The position numbers were made by a program, and so were the translations under genes. Below are positions 20,209 to 32,727 of a DNA stretch of 64,000 nucleotides, one piece after another (within the stretch, counting starts at the first letter, position 1; every line of letters starts with the position of its first letter). Origin of the DNA: Variovorax boronicumulans NBRC 103145 (GTDB lineage: Bacteria; Pseudomonadota; Gammaproteobacteria; Burkholderiales; Burkholderiaceae_C); assembly GCF_001591345.1 (NCBI RefSeq), contig NZ_BCUS01000010.1:26251-90250 (forward strand), read 5' to 3'. The notes under the pieces are model-generated. The model was given only the letters and a program-made list of their open reading frames with translations, searched no databases and was not told where the DNA came from.

Positions 20209-21450
20209 TTGAAGTTCGCTCTGAAGATCGCTACCGCCGCCGTGCTCGCGGCAAGTGCCACCGGTGCCCTTGCCCAGAAGGGTGAGACCGTCAAGATCGC
20301 GTGGCTGGACCCGCTGTCGGGCCTGATGGCGGCCGTCGGTACCAACCAGCTCAAGACCTTCCAGTTCCTGGCCGAAGAATTCAACAAGAAGAACGTGGCC
20401 GGCGTGAAGTTCGAGGTCATCGGCATCGACAACAAGCTCAGCCCGCAGGAAACCACCGCCGCGCTGCGCTCGGCCATGGACCAGGGCGCGCGCTACGTGG
20501 TGCAGGGCAACGGCTCCGGCCCGGCGCTGGCCATCATGGACGCGCTCGAAAAGCACAACGCCCGCAACCCGGGCAAGGAAGTCGTGTACTTCAACTACGC
20601 GGCAGTCGATCCCGACCTGACCAACAGCAAGTGCAGCTACTGGCACTTCCGCCTGGACGCCGACACCTCCATGAAGATGGAAGCCCTGACCACCTTCATG
20701 AAGGACCAGGCCGACATCAAGAAGGTGTACCTGATCAACCAGAACTACTCGCACGGCCAGCAGGTCGCGAAGTACGCCAAGGACAACCTCAAGACCAAGC
20801 GCCCCGATGTGCAGATCGTCGGCGACGACCTGCACCCGCTGGCCCAGGTGCGCGACTTCGCGCCCTACATCGCCAAGATCAAGGCCTCGGGCGCCGACAC
20901 CGTCATCACCGGCAACTGGGGTTCCGACCTCGCGCTGCTCATCAAGTCGGCCAACGACGCAGGCCTGAACGTCAAGTTCTACACCTACTACGCCGTGACC
21001 AACGGCACGCCGACCGCCATGGGCGCGGCCTCGGACGGCAAGGTCTACATGGTGGGCTACAGCCACTACAACGCGCCGGGCCCGATCGCGCCGATGATGA
21101 ACGAGTTCAAGAAGCGCTTCAATGAAGACCTGTACACGACGTCGCCGTACACCGTGTACGCGATGCTCGCCGAAGCCTTCGTGCGCACCAAGTCGACCGA
21201 CCCCGTGAAGGTGGCGGCCGCCATGGAAGGCATGAAGTTCAAGAGCTTCAACGGCGACGTCGAAATGCGCAAGTCCGACCACCAGCTGCAGCAGGGCCTG
21301 TGGATCACGCGCTGGCAGAAGGCCGACGCGAAGAGCCCGTACAGCCCGGAGAACACCGGCTACACGCTGGCACCGGTCAAGTACTACGAGCCCTACGTCT
21401 CGAGCACGCCCACCTCGTGCCAGATGAAGCGACCCGGCGGCGCCTCCTGA
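20209..21450 (+). CDS. Branched-chain amino acid-type ABC transporter substrate-binding protein (copy 2)
   Basis: This 413 aa paralogue of the preceding gene product has the same mature start (QKGETVKIAWLDPLSGLMAAVG) and the same motifs over its whole length. Differences cluster in the second half, for example SHYNAPGPIAPMMNEFKK here against AHYNMGGEIQRLLTGYKK in copy 1. That is where ligand specificity or partner contact could have shifted. I chose TTG at 20209: it gives a short clean signal peptide (KIATAAVLAASATGALAQ) and has AGGAGA 6 nt upstream. A strong terminator follows, so this gene and copy 1 can be expressed above the level of the permease genes. Confidence 0.92.
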   Translation: MKFALKIATAAVLAASATGALAQKGETVKIAWLDPLSGLMAAVGTNQLKTFQFLAEEFNKKNVAGVKFEVIGIDNKLSPQETTAALRSAMDQGARYVVQGNGSGPALAIMDALEKHNARNPGKEVVYFNYAAVDPDLTNSKCSYWHFRLDADTSMKMEALTTFMKDQADIKKVYLINQNYSHGQQVAKYAKDNLKTKRPDVQIVGDDLHPLAQVRDFAPYIAKIKASGADTVITGNWGSDLALLIKSANDAGLNVKFYTYYAVTNGTPTAMGAASDGKVYMVGYSHYNAPGPIAPMMNEFKKRFNEDLYTTSPYTVYAMLAEAFVRTKSTDPVKVAAAMEGMKFKSFNGDVEMRKSDHQLQQGLWITRWQKADAKSPYSPENTGYTLAPVKYYEPYVSSTPTSCQMKRPGGAS

Positions 21451-21480
21451 TCGCCTCCTGATCGCCTGCTGATCGCCCCC
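21448..21480 (+). repeat. Three tandem 11-bp repeats starting at the stop codon
   Basis: TGATCGCCTCC, TGATCGCCTGC and TGATCGCCCCC follow one another from the TGA stop codon, and a further TGA comes next. Slippage could vary copy number, with no effect on the protein because each unit begins with TGA. Confidence 0.7.
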
Positions 21481-21489
21481 TGACCGGTC

Positions 21490-21525
21490 GAGGCCCGACT
21501 TCAACACTCGGGCCTCTTTCTTTTT
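21490..21525 (+). terminator. Intrinsic terminator between binding-protein and permease genes
   Basis: GAGGCCCGA (21490-21498), a 9-nt loop and TCGGGCCTC (21508-21516) are followed by TTTCTTTTT. It lies 19 nt before the livH-type start, so it should reduce read-through into the permease genes. Confidence 0.88.
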
Positions 21526-21544
21526 CAACCGACACGGAAGACCG

Positions 21545-22498
21545 ATGAACGTCGAATTCTTCGTCATCTCACTGCTCAACGGCGTCAGCTACGGCCTGCT
21601 GTTGTTCATGCTGAGCTCTGGCCTTACGCTGATCTTCAGCATGATGGGTGTGCTCAACTTTGCACACGCCAGCTTCTACATGCTGGGCGCCTATTTCGCC
21701 TACACCCTGTCAGGCATCGTCGGCTTCTGGCCCGCGCTCTTTCTCTCGCCGCTGCTGGTGGGGGCATTGGGCGCGGCCTTCGAGCGCTACAGCCTGCGCC
21801 GGGTCCACAAGTTCGGCCACGTGCCCGAGCTGCTGGTGACCTTCGGTCTTTCGTACCTCATCCTCGAGCTGGTCCAGCTGGTCTGGGGCCGCTCCACGGT
21901 GCCCTACGGCCTGCCCGAGGCGCTGCAGGGCCCGCTGTTCTCGCTGTACGGCACGCAGTTCCCCAAGTCGCGCTCGTTCATCATGCTGGTGGCGATGCTC
22001 ATGCTGGTGTCCGTGTGGCTGCTGCTCACGCGCACCCGCATCGGCCTGGTGATCCAGGCGGCGCTGAAGCACCCCGACATGGTCGAGGCGCTGGGCCACA
22101 ACGTGCCGCGCGTGTTCATGCTGGTGTTCGGCGGCGGTGCCGCGCTGGCCGGCCTGGCGGGCGTGATCGGCGGCAACACCTATGTCACGGAGCCGGCCAT
22201 GGCCGGTTCGGTCGGCACCATCATCTTCGTGGTGGTGGTGGTCGGCGGCATGGGCTCGTTGGCGGGCGCCTTCCTGGCGTCGCTGCTGATCGGCATCATC
22301 CAGACCTTCGCCGTGGCGCTGGACCACTCGCTGGCCACCGCGCTGCAGGCCCTGGGCGTGGCCGTGACCGACCAGACCTTCGGCTACGAGCTGCTCAAGC
22401 TCACCATCTCGCAGGTCGCACCGATCCTGCCGTACCTGTTCCTCGTGCTGATCCTCATCTTCCGCCCGAAGGGTCTTCTGGGCACCCGGGAGGACTGA
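21545..22498 (+). CDS. Branched-chain amino acid ABC transporter permease, LivH type
   Basis: This 317 aa integral membrane protein has about eight hydrophobic helices. It opens MNVEFFVISLLNGVSYGLLLFMLSSG and carries the LivH-type cytoplasmic coupling stretch around AALKHPDMVEALGHNVPRVF (about residues 175-195). It forms the inner-membrane channel with the LivM-type protein encoded 4 nt downstream. It starts right behind the terminator of the binding-protein gene, so it depends either on read-through or on a promoter inside that short gap, which I could not identify. Substrate specificity is not readable from the permease. Confidence 0.93.
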   Translation: MNVEFFVISLLNGVSYGLLLFMLSSGLTLIFSMMGVLNFAHASFYMLGAYFAYTLSGIVGFWPALFLSPLLVGALGAAFERYSLRRVHKFGHVPELLVTFGLSYLILELVQLVWGRSTVPYGLPEALQGPLFSLYGTQFPKSRSFIMLVAMLMLVSVWLLLTRTRIGLVIQAALKHPDMVEALGHNVPRVFMLVFGGGAALAGLAGVIGGNTYVTEPAMAGSVGTIIFVVVVVGGMGSLAGAFLASLLIGIIQTFAVALDHSLATALQALGVAVTDQTFGYELLKLTISQVAPILPYLFLVLILIFRPKGLLGTRED

Positions 22499-22502
22499 CA
22501 CC

Positions 22503-23828
22503 ATGACCACCGCAACCACCACTTCACCGACGACCCCGACGCGGTACTACCGCTTCAAGCCCTGGAACATCGGGCGCTACCTGGTCTGGGCGCTGTTCGC
22601 CCTGGTGCTGATCATCTCGCCGATGCTGTTCAAGAGCAGCCTGGCGCTGACGATGCTCTCGCAGATGGGCTACCTGATCATCATCTGCCTGAGCTACAAC
22701 ATCCTGCTGGGGCAGGGCGGCATGCTGAGCTTCGGCCATGCCGTCTACACCGGCCTGGGCTCGTTCATCGCCATCCACGCGATGAACATGGCGACCAAGG
22801 GCGGCCCGACGATTCCGCTGGTGCTCATTCCGCTCGTCGGCGGGCTGGCGGGGATGTTCTTCGCCATCCTGCTGGGCTTCGTGACCACCAAGAAGTCGGG
22901 CACCACCTTCGCCATGATCACCATGGGCATCGGTGAGCTCGTGGCCTCGATGGCGCTGATGTTCCCCAGCTTCTTCGGCGGCGAGGGCGGCATCACCACC
23001 GACCGCGTGTACGGCCCGAGCTTCTTCGGCTTCACCTTCGGCCCGCAGATCCAGGTGTACTACCTGATCGCCGCGTACTGCTTCGTGTGCACCGCCCTGA
23101 TGTATGCCTTCACCGGCACGCCGCTGGGCCGCATGCTGAACGCGGTGCGCGACAACCCGGAGCGCGTGGAGTTCATCGGCTACAACACGCAGCGCGTGCG
23201 CTACTTCGCGTTCATCATTGCGGGCTTCTTCGCCGGCATCGGCGGCGGCCTGGCCTCGATCAACTTCGAGATCGTGAACGCGGCCGACAGCCTGAACGCC
23301 ATCCGCTCGGGCGGCTACCTGCTGTTCACCTTCCTGGGCGGCGCGGTGTTCTTCTTCGGCCCGATCATCGGTGCGGTGCTGCTGGTGTTCGCCTCGATCC
23401 TGCTGTCCGAACTGTCGAAGGCCTGGCAGCTGTACTTCGGCCTGGTGTTCGTGTTCATGGTGATGTTCGCCCCCGGCGGCATCGCCAGCCTGGTCATGAT
23501 GAACCTGCGCGTGGCCAAGTTCGGCAAGTTCAACCGCTTCTGGGGCCTGTACGCCGCGCTCGCCGTGGCCCTGGTGCCGGTGGTGGTCGGTGCTGCCGCG
23601 CTGATCGAAATGATCTATCACATCCAGCTCAACGCGGCGATGGGCCCGGACCTGAAGTTCTTCGGCACCATGCTGAACACGGCGGGCGTGACCAGCTGGC
23701 TGGGCGCCATCGCGATCCTGGCCGTCGGCCTGGGCCTGCTCGAGGTGGCACGGCGCCGCTTCGTGCGGGTCTGGGGCCAGGCGCAGGAAGAGATCGAAGC
23801 AGAAATCAAACGTCGGGAGGCGGCGTAA
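22503..23828 (+). CDS. Branched-chain amino acid ABC transporter permease, LivM type
   Basis: This 441 aa multi-spanning protein is the second permease subunit. Typical LivM features are YNILLGQGGMLSFGHAVYTGLGSF (about residues 62-85) and the coupling segment GRMLNAVRDNPERVEFIGYN (about 210-229). It is longer than many LivM proteins: after the core it has an extra hydrophobic region, a further helix pair at about 390-425, and a charged C-terminus that ends EEIEAEIKRREAA. Its stop codon is immediately followed by the ATG of the ATPase gene, so the two are translationally coupled. Confidence 0.93.
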   Translation: MTTATTTSPTTPTRYYRFKPWNIGRYLVWALFALVLIISPMLFKSSLALTMLSQMGYLIIICLSYNILLGQGGMLSFGHAVYTGLGSFIAIHAMNMATKGGPTIPLVLIPLVGGLAGMFFAILLGFVTTKKSGTTFAMITMGIGELVASMALMFPSFFGGEGGITTDRVYGPSFFGFTFGPQIQVYYLIAAYCFVCTALMYAFTGTPLGRMLNAVRDNPERVEFIGYNTQRVRYFAFIIAGFFAGIGGGLASINFEIVNAADSLNAIRSGGYLLFTFLGGAVFFFGPIIGAVLLVFASILLSELSKAWQLYFGLVFVFMVMFAPGGIASLVMMNLRVAKFGKFNRFWGLYAALAVALVPVVVGAAALIEMIYHIQLNAAMGPDLKFFGTMLNTAGVTSWLGAIAILAVGLGLLEVARRRFVRVWGQAQEEIEAEIKRREAA

Positions 23829-24605
23829 ATGAGCGCGCAATACGCATTGGAACTGAAGGCGCTGCGCAAGAATTTCGGCAAGACCGAAATCATCCGCGGC
23901 GTGGACCTGGCGGTGAAGGCCGGCGAACGCATCGCCGTGATCGGGCCGAACGGCGCGGGCAAGTCGACGCTGTTCAACCTGATCAGCGGGCGGCTCACGC
24001 CCACCAGCGGCGAGGTGCTGCTCAACGGGCAGCGCATCGACGGCAAGAAGCCCTATGAAATCAACCGCCTGGGGCTGTCGCGCAGCTTCCAGATCACCAA
24101 CATCTTCCCGAAGCTCAGCGTCTTCGAGAACCTGCGCTGCGGCGTGCTGTGGAGCCTGGGCTACAAGTACACCTTCCTGCGCTTTCTCTCGAACCTGGAC
24201 GACGCCAACGCGCGCACCGAAGAGCTCATCAAGCAGATCGGCCTGGAGCGCAAGCGCGACGTGCATGCGGTGAACCTCACCTATGCCGAGCAGCGCGCGC
24301 TCGAGATCGGCGTGACCATCGCCGGCGGCGCCGGCGTGATCCTGCTGGACGAGCCCACGGCCGGCATGAGCAAGACCGAGACCTCGCACTTCATCTCGCT
24401 CATCAAGCACGTCACCGTCGGCAAGACACTGTTGACGGTGGAGCACGACATGGGCGTGGTCTTCGGGCTGGCCGACAAGATCGCCGTGGTGGTCTACGGC
24501 GAAGTCATCGCTTTCGACACGCCGGCTGCCGTGCGCGCCAATGCACGCGTGCAGGAGGCGTATCTGGGTTCGTCGGTTGCCGACGCGCAAGGGGCGGGAC
24601 ACTGA
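23829..24605 (+). CDS. ABC transporter ATP-binding protein, LivG type
   Basis: This 258 aa ATPase subunit energises the LivHM-type importer. Walker A is GPNGAGKST (about residues 40-48) and Walker B is VILLDEPTAGMS (about 173-184) with the catalytic Glu. The switch His lies in LTVEHDMGVV. The signature motif reads LTYAEQRALEIG, with Ala where the usual LSxGxQ-type loop has Gly. Deviations here are known in LivG-like proteins, so this need not impair function. The gene abuts livM and is followed by the LivF-type gene, whose start lies 1 nt beyond this stop codon. Confidence 0.94.
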   Translation: MSAQYALELKALRKNFGKTEIIRGVDLAVKAGERIAVIGPNGAGKSTLFNLISGRLTPTSGEVLLNGQRIDGKKPYEINRLGLSRSFQITNIFPKLSVFENLRCGVLWSLGYKYTFLRFLSNLDDANARTEELIKQIGLERKRDVHAVNLTYAEQRALEIGVTIAGGAGVILLDEPTAGMSKTETSHFISLIKHVTVGKTLLTVEHDMGVVFGLADKIAVVVYGEVIAFDTPAAVRANARVQEAYLGSSVADAQGAGH

Positions 24606-24606
24606 C

Positions 24607-25302
24607 ATGCTGAAGCTTCACGACATCCACGCCTACTACGGCAAGAGCCATGTGCTGCATGGCGTTTCCTTCGACGTCCGCCCGGGCGAGATCGTGGCCC
24701 TGCTGGGTCGCAACGGCTCGGGCCGCTCGACCACCGCCAAGGCCATCATGGGCCTGGTGCATGCCGAGGGCACGCTGCAGTGGAAGGGCGGCGACATCCT
24801 GCGCCGCAAGGCCTACGAGATCGCGCACATGGGCATCGGCTACGTGCCCGAGAACCGCGACATCTTTCCCAAGCTCACGGTGCACCAGAACCTGCTGCTG
24901 GGGCAGAAGGGCTCGGGCAAGGGCAGCCGCTGGTCCTTCGACGACATGTACGGCATGTTCCCGCGCCTGAAGGAGCGCCAGCACACCGAGGCCGGCGTGC
25001 TCTCGGGCGGCGAGCAGCAGATGCTCACGCTGTGCCGCACGCTCATGGGCGACCCCGACCTGATCATCATCGACGAGCCCACCGAAGGCCTTGCGCCCAA
25101 GATCGTCGAGCTGGTGGGGCAGTACCTGCGCACGCTGAAGGACAAGGGCATCTCGGTGCTCCTCATCGAGCAGAAGCTCACCATCGCGATGCAGATCTCA
25201 GACCGTGCGCTCGTCATGGGCCACGGCAGCATCGTGTTCGACGGGACGCCCGACAGCCTGCGCGCCGACGGCACCACCCGCAGGGAGTGGCTGGAGGTTT
25301 AA
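24607..25302 (+). CDS. ABC transporter ATP-binding protein, LivF type, with Walker A Lys to Arg
   Basis: This 231 aa protein is the second ATPase of the importer. Signature LSGGEQQML and Walker B DLIIIDEPTEGLAP are canonical. Walker A reads GRNGSGRST, so the usual P-loop Lys (about residue 42) is Arg: the codon is CGC in GGCTCGGGCCGCTCG. In most ABC proteins the Lys contacts the ATP phosphates. Either this subunit carries a degenerate site or Arg substitutes in this clade. I chose the ATG at 24607, just after the livG stop. It is the last gene of the permease operon; a 237-nt gap containing a repeat follows. Confidence 0.92.
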   Translation: MLKLHDIHAYYGKSHVLHGVSFDVRPGEIVALLGRNGSGRSTTAKAIMGLVHAEGTLQWKGGDILRRKAYEIAHMGIGYVPENRDIFPKLTVHQNLLLGQKGSGKGSRWSFDDMYGMFPRLKERQHTEAGVLSGGEQQMLTLCRTLMGDPDLIIIDEPTEGLAPKIVELVGQYLRTLKDKGISVLLIEQKLTIAMQISDRALVMGHGSIVFDGTPDSLRADGTTRREWLEV

Positions 25303-25344
25303 GCAAACCCCCAGGCTTCGCGCACTTCGTGTCGCGCGCGCCTT

Positions 25345-25397
25345 CCCCCTTGCAGGGGGCAACACCTGCGGCCCGGCAAAGCCGGTTCCGCGGTGTT
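25345..25397. repeat. REP-like palindromic intergenic element
   Basis: Two adjacent stem-loops lie between the importer and beta-oxidation genes. The first is CCCCCT-TGC-AGGGGG (25345-25359). The second is a longer imperfect stem, with AACACC (25361-25366) pairing GGTGTT (25392-25397), then GCGG with CCGC, enclosing CCGGC-AAA-GCCGG (25373-25385). It looks like a dispersed repeat of the kind seen between genes in this bacterial family. It may also act as a terminator or RNA-stability element after the LivF-type gene. Copy number outside the window is unknown. Confidence 0.55.
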
Positions 25398-25452
25398 CCT
25401 GGAAAGTCCGGCTCTCTCTTGAGGCCCTTGTCCCGACAGCGACTGCGTGCCA

Positions 25453-25480
25453 TTGTTCGGCCACGCAAAACGCCTAGAAT
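25453..25480 (+). promoter_or_regulatory. Sigma-70 promoter of the fadB-like gene
   Basis: TTGTTC (25453-25458), a 16-nt spacer and TAGAAT (25475-25480) lie 59 nt ahead of the start codon. The preceding repeat makes a new transcription unit here plausible. Confidence 0.55.
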
Positions 25481-25539
25481 CTTCGAAAAAGAACACTCGT
25501 GCTTTTTCTTCTTTTTCTTCACACACCAAGGAACGCAGC

Positions 25540-27642
25540 ATGACGGCTGAATACAAAGTGCTCGGCGATGTCGCCGTGATCACCCTGACCAACCCGCCGG
25601 TCAACGGTCTCGGCTTCTCGACACGCATCGGCATCACCGACGGCCTGTCCAAGGCCAATGCCGACAGCGCCGTCAAGGCCATCGTCATCACCGGCGCCGG
25701 CAAGGCGTTCTCGGGCGGTGCGGACATCAAGGAATTCGGCACGCCCAAGGCGCTGCAAGAGCCCAACCTGCTGAGCGTGATCCTCTCGCTCGAAGCCTCG
25801 CCCAAGCCCATCGTCGCAGCCATCCACTCCGTGTGCATGGGCGGCGGCCTGGAGCTGGCGCTCGGCTGCCACTACCGCGTGGCCGCACCGGGCACCAGCG
25901 TGGCACTGCCTGAAGTCAAGCTCGGCCTGCTGCCGGGCGCCGGTGGCACGCAGCGCCTGCCGCGCGTGATCGGCGTGGAAACCGCCCTGAACATGATCGT
26001 CAGCGGCGAGCCCGTGAAGAGCGAGCTGCTCGCCAGCCTGCCGGGCCAGAAGCTGTTCGACAAGCTGGCCGCCTCGGCCGAGTCGGTGTTCGACGAAGCC
26101 GTCGAGTTCGCCAAGTCGGTCGCTGCCAAGGGCGGCGAGCTGCCGCTGGTGCGCAACCTGCCGTGCAAGCATCCGCAAGGCGATGCCTACTTCCAGTTCG
26201 CCAAGAACATGGTCGGCGGCATGTCGAAGAACTACCCCGCGCCGCTGAAGTGCGTCGACGCCGTGCAGGCCGCGACCAAGATGAAGTTCGACGACGGCAT
26301 GGCCGAAGAACGGCGTCTGTTCACCGCGCTGATGTTCACGCCCGAATCGCTGGCCCTGCGCCACCTGTTCATGGCCGAGCGCGCCGCGAGCAAGATTCCC
26401 GACGTGCCCGAAGACACGCCCAAGCGCGACATCAAGGCCGTGGGCGTCATCGGCGCCGGCACCATGGGTGGCGGCATCTCGATGAACTTCCTGAACGCGG
26501 GCATCCCCGTCAAGATCCTCGAGATGAAGCAAGAGGCGCTCGATCGCGGCATTGCCACCATCAAGAAGAACTACGAAGCCCAGGTCAAGAAGGGCAAGCT
26601 CAAGCAGGACAAGTACGAGCAGCGCATGGCGCTTCTGAGCACCACGCTGAGCTACGACGACCTGAAGGACGCCGACCTCATCATCGAAGCCGTGTTCGAA
26701 GAAATCGGCGTCAAGGAAAAGGTCTTCAAGGAACTCGACCGCGTCGCCAAGAAGGGCGCCATCCTGGCCTCGAACACCTCGACGCTCGACGTCGACAAGA
26801 TCGCTTCGTTCACCGACCGTCCGCAGGACGTGGTCGGCATGCACTTCTTCAGCCCGGCCAACGTGATGAAGCTGCTCGAAGTGGTGCGCGGCAAGGCCAC
26901 GTCCAAGGACGTGCTGGCCACCGTGATGGCCATCGGCAAGAAGATCAAGAAGACGTCCGTCGTGTCGGGCGTGTGCGACGGCTTCATCGGCAACCGCATG
27001 ATCGAGCAGTACAGCCGCCAGGCCGGCTTCCTGCTGGACGAAGGCGCCACGCCGCAGCAGGTCGACAAGGCCATCGAGAAGTTCGGCTTCGCCATGGGCC
27101 CGTTCCGCATGGGCGACCTGGCCGGCAACGACATCGGCTGGGCGATCCGCAAGCGCCGCGCCGTCGAGCGCGCCGACATGAAGTACAGCCGCACGGCCGA
27201 CAAGCTGTGCGAACTGGGCCGCTTCGGCCAGAAGACCGGGGCAGGGTGGTACGACTACCAGGCCGGCAAGCGCGACGCCATCCCGTCGGAACTCGTCAAC
27301 AAGATGATCGAGGACCACCGCAAGGAACTGGGCATCACGCCGCGCAAGATCTCCGACACGGAAATCGTGCAGCGCCTGGTGTTCGCCCTCGTCAACGAAG
27401 GCGCGCACATCCTGGAAGACGGCATTGCCTCCAAGTCGGGCGACATCGACATGGTGTACCTCACCGGCTACGGCTTCCCGATCTACCGCGGTGGCCCGAT
27501 GCACTACGCCTCGCAGGTCGGCCTGTACAACGTGGCCGAGACGATGAAGCGCTTTGCGCAGAACCCGCGCGACGACGCCGAGTTCTGGCAGCCCGCACCG
27601 CTGATCCAGAAGCTGGTGGCCGAAGGCAAGTCCTTCAGCTGA
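25540..27642 (+). CDS. Enoyl-CoA hydratase / 3-hydroxyacyl-CoA dehydrogenase fusion
   Basis: This 700 aa bifunctional beta-oxidation enzyme resembles FadB/FadJ. The N-terminal crotonase domain (about 1-200) has the oxyanion segment [17 protein letters not shown] and both Glu regions (GLELAL and [16 protein letters not shown]). The dehydrogenase domain (from about 300) has the NAD site [16 protein letters not shown], the catalytic [15 protein letters not shown] and DGFIGNRM, then two C-terminal helical domains. The start at 25540 gives [16 protein letters not shown]; an upstream in-frame ATG at 25447 would overlap the predicted promoter. With the thiolase at 29196 it makes a complete hydration, oxidation and thiolysis set. 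No separate regulator gene is nearby. Confidence 0.95.
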   Translation: MTAEYKVLGDVAVITLTNPPVNGLGFSTRIGITDGLSKANADSAVKAIVITGAGKAFSGGADIKEFGTPKALQEPNLLSVILSLEASPKPIVAAIHSVCMGGGLELALGCHYRVAAPGTSVALPEVKLGLLPGAGGTQRLPRVIGVETALNMIVSGEPVKSELLASLPGQKLFDKLAASAESVFDEAVEFAKSVAAKGGELPLVRNLPCKHPQGDAYFQFAKNMVGGMSKNYPAPLKCVDAVQAATKMKFDDGMAEERRLFTALMFTPESLALRHLFMAERAASKIPDVPEDTPKRDIKAVGVIGAGTMGGGISMNFLNAGIPVKILEMKQEALDRGIATIKKNYEAQVKKGKLKQDKYEQRMALLSTTLSYDDLKDADLIIEAVFEEIGVKEKVFKELDRVAKKGAILASNTSTLDVDKIASFTDRPQDVVGMHFFSPANVMKLLEVVRGKATSKDVLATVMAIGKKIKKTSVVSGVCDGFIGNRMIEQYSRQAGFLLDEGATPQQVDKAIEKFGFAMGPFRMGDLAGNDIGWAIRKRRAVERADMKYSRTADKLCELGRFGQKTGAGWYDYQAGKRDAIPSELVNKMIEDHRKELGITPRKISDTEIVQRLVFALVNEGAHILEDGIASKSGDIDMVYLTGYGFPIYRGGPMHYASQVGLYNVAETMKRFAQNPRDDAEFWQPAPLIQKLVAEGKSFS

Positions 27643-27667
27643 GTCTGAACCGGGATCAAGACCGCCC

Positions 27668-29146
27668 ATGTTGAAACGCATCTTCCTCGGGCTGCTGCTG
27701 GTGCTCCTGGCACTCGTGGCGGCCGTGGCGGTCAAGACCTGGACCACGCCATCGCAGCAGCTCGCGGTGGCGCCCGCGCCCAAGCTCGAGATCGACCTGC
27801 AGGCCGCTGCGAAGCGGCTGGCCGGCGCGATCCCGATCCGCACGGTGTCGAGCCTGGAGGACGCGGCCGCCAACCTGGCCGAGTTCGACAAGCTGCACGC
27901 CTACCTGGCGCAGCAGTACCCGAAGGTTCACGCCACCCTCAAGAAGGAAGTGGTGGGCCAGAAGGCCTTGCTCTACACCTGGACCGGCACCGACGCGCAA
28001 GCCAAGCCAATCGCGCTCATGGCGCACCAGGACATGGTGCCCATCGCCCCCGGCACCGAAAAGGCCTGGTCGGTCGACCCCTTCGCGGGCGAGATCAAGG
28101 AAGGCTTCGTCTGGGGCCGCGGCACGCTCGACAACAAGGGCAACCTGTTTGCACAGATGGAAGCCATCGAGCTGCTCATCGGCAGCGGCTTCCAGCCCAA
28201 GCAGACGGTCTACCTCGTGATGGGCGACGACGAAGAGGTGAGCGGCCTGCGCGGCGCGCAGCCCATCGCCGAACTGCTCAAGTCGCGCGGCGTGAAGCTC
28301 GACTGGGTGCTCGACGAAGGCCTGCTCGTGCTCGACGGCGTGCTGCCCGGCCTGAGCAAGCCCGCGGCACTCATCGGCCTGGCGGAGAAGGGCTACGGCA
28401 CCTTCTTCCTCTCGCTCGATACCGCGCCCGGCCACTCGTCGATGCCGCCACAAAAGAGCGCCATCGGCCGCATGAGTGCCGCGCTCGCGCGGCTCGAAGC
28501 GTCGCCGATGCCCGGCGGCATCCAGGGCGTGGCGGGGCAGATGTTCGGCGCGCTTGCGCCCGAGATGGGCGGCGTCAATCGCGTCATGCTGTCGAACCTG
28601 TGGCTCACCGAGCCGCTGGTGCGCGGCCAGCTCGAGAAGAGCCCGAGCAGCAACGCCATGCTGCGCACGACCACCGCACTGACCATCGTGCGCGCCGGCA
28701 ACAAGGACAACGTGCTGCCCGGCCGCGCCGAGGCCGCCGTCAACTTCCGCGTGCTGCCCGGCGACACGCTGGCCAGCGTCGAGGCGCACCTGCGCAAGGC
28801 GCTGGGCGACGACGACATCAAGATCAAGCCGTACCCCGGCAACTCGGAGCCCTCGCCGGTGTCGCCCACCGACAGCACCGGCTACCGCGCGATCCAGCAG
28901 GCCGTGCGCCAGAGCTTTCCCGACGCCGTGGTGGCGCCCGGCCTCATGACCGCCGCCACCGATTCCCGCCACTTCAGCCTCGTGAGCGATGCCGTCTTCC
29001 GCTTCTCGCCGTTCCGGGTGAAGAGCGAGGACCTGGCGCGCTTCCATGGCAACAACGAACGCCTGGCCATCTCGAACTACGGCGAGATGATCGGCTTCTA
29101 CCACCAGCTCCTGCGCAACACGAACGCTGCTGCGCCGGCGCAATGA
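27668..29146 (+). CDS. M20 family metallopeptidase (PM20D1/carboxypeptidase-like)
   Basis: This 492 aa zinc hydrolase is anchored by one N-terminal helix ([22 protein letters not shown]), with the catalytic part probably periplasmic. Di-zinc motifs are LMAHQDMVP (His, Asp), [10 protein letters not shown] (bridging Asp), MGDDEEVSG (catalytic Glu pair), VLDEG and the late His in TDSRHFS. Relatives include carboxypeptidase S and N-acyl amino acid hydrolase PM20D1. Its place between fadB-like and thiolase genes hints at release of acyl groups from N-acyl amino acids or amides outside the cytoplasm. That would supply the acyl-CoA ligase, but it is inference. Confidence 0.9.
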   Translation: MLKRIFLGLLLVLLALVAAVAVKTWTTPSQQLAVAPAPKLEIDLQAAAKRLAGAIPIRTVSSLEDAAANLAEFDKLHAYLAQQYPKVHATLKKEVVGQKALLYTWTGTDAQAKPIALMAHQDMVPIAPGTEKAWSVDPFAGEIKEGFVWGRGTLDNKGNLFAQMEAIELLIGSGFQPKQTVYLVMGDDEEVSGLRGAQPIAELLKSRGVKLDWVLDEGLLVLDGVLPGLSKPAALIGLAEKGYGTFFLSLDTAPGHSSMPPQKSAIGRMSAALARLEASPMPGGIQGVAGQMFGALAPEMGGVNRVMLSNLWLTEPLVRGQLEKSPSSNAMLRTTTALTIVRAGNKDNVLPGRAEAAVNFRVLPGDTLASVEAHLRKALGDDDIKIKPYPGNSEPSPVSPTDSTGYRAIQQAVRQSFPDAVVAPGLMTAATDSRHFSLVSDAVFRFSPFRVKSEDLARFHGNNERLAISNYGEMIGFYHQLLRNTNAAAPAQ

Positions 29147-29195
29147 CGACCCCGTCTTTTCCCTCTTTTCCCTTCCATCTTCAAAGGACCTCACC

Positions 29196-30371
<1,176 letters not shown>

Positions 30372-30373
30372 CC

Positions 30374-30853
30374 ATGTCCGGCTTGGGCAATGACCAGGAG
30401 GTCTCGCCCGAAGCCGTCCTGGCCTACGGCCGCAGCGTGCTGGCCGCGCAGCCCTTCAGCGTGCTGATCGGCGCCGAGCTGCATGCGCTCGCGCCGGGCC
30501 ATGCCGAGCTCCAGCTGCCGCTCACCGCGCAGCTGAAGCAGCAGTACGGTTTCGCCCATGGAGGCATCGTGAGCTACATGGCCGACAACGCGCTGACCTT
30601 TGCCGGCGGCAGCGCCTTGCGCGTGCCGGTCGTGACCTCCGAATTCAAGATCAACTACGTGCGGCCCGCCATCGGCCAGCGACTGATTGCGCGCGCCCGG
30701 GCCGTGCACACCGGCAGCTCGCAGGCCGTGTGCACCTGCGAGGTGGTGGCGGTGGCCGACGACGGCACCGAGAAGCTCTGCGCGCTGGCGCAGGGCACCA
30801 TCGCCACGCTGCCCGATTCCCCGAAGAAGACTTCGACACCCGCGAAGTCGTAG
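30374..30853 (+). CDS. PaaI-family hotdog thioesterase
   Basis: This 159 aa single hotdog-fold protein hydrolyses acyl-CoA esters. The helix-start motif QQYGFAHGGIVSYMADNAL contains the HGG and downstream Asp expected in PaaI-like enzymes, and EFKINYVRPAIGQ forms the next strand. The ATG is 2 nt after the thiolase stop, indicating coupling. It may release trapped CoA when the pathway backs up. A second, distinct thioesterase of this fold is at 35550. Confidence 0.9.
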   Translation: MSGLGNDQEVSPEAVLAYGRSVLAAQPFSVLIGAELHALAPGHAELQLPLTAQLKQQYGFAHGGIVSYMADNALTFAGGSALRVPVVTSEFKINYVRPAIGQRLIARARAVHTGSSQAVCTCEVVAVADDGTEKLCALAQGTIATLPDSPKKTSTPAKS

Positions 30854-30871
30854 CCTGAAGAAGACATCACC

Positions 30872-32725
<1,854 letters not shown>

Positions 32726-32727
32726 CA

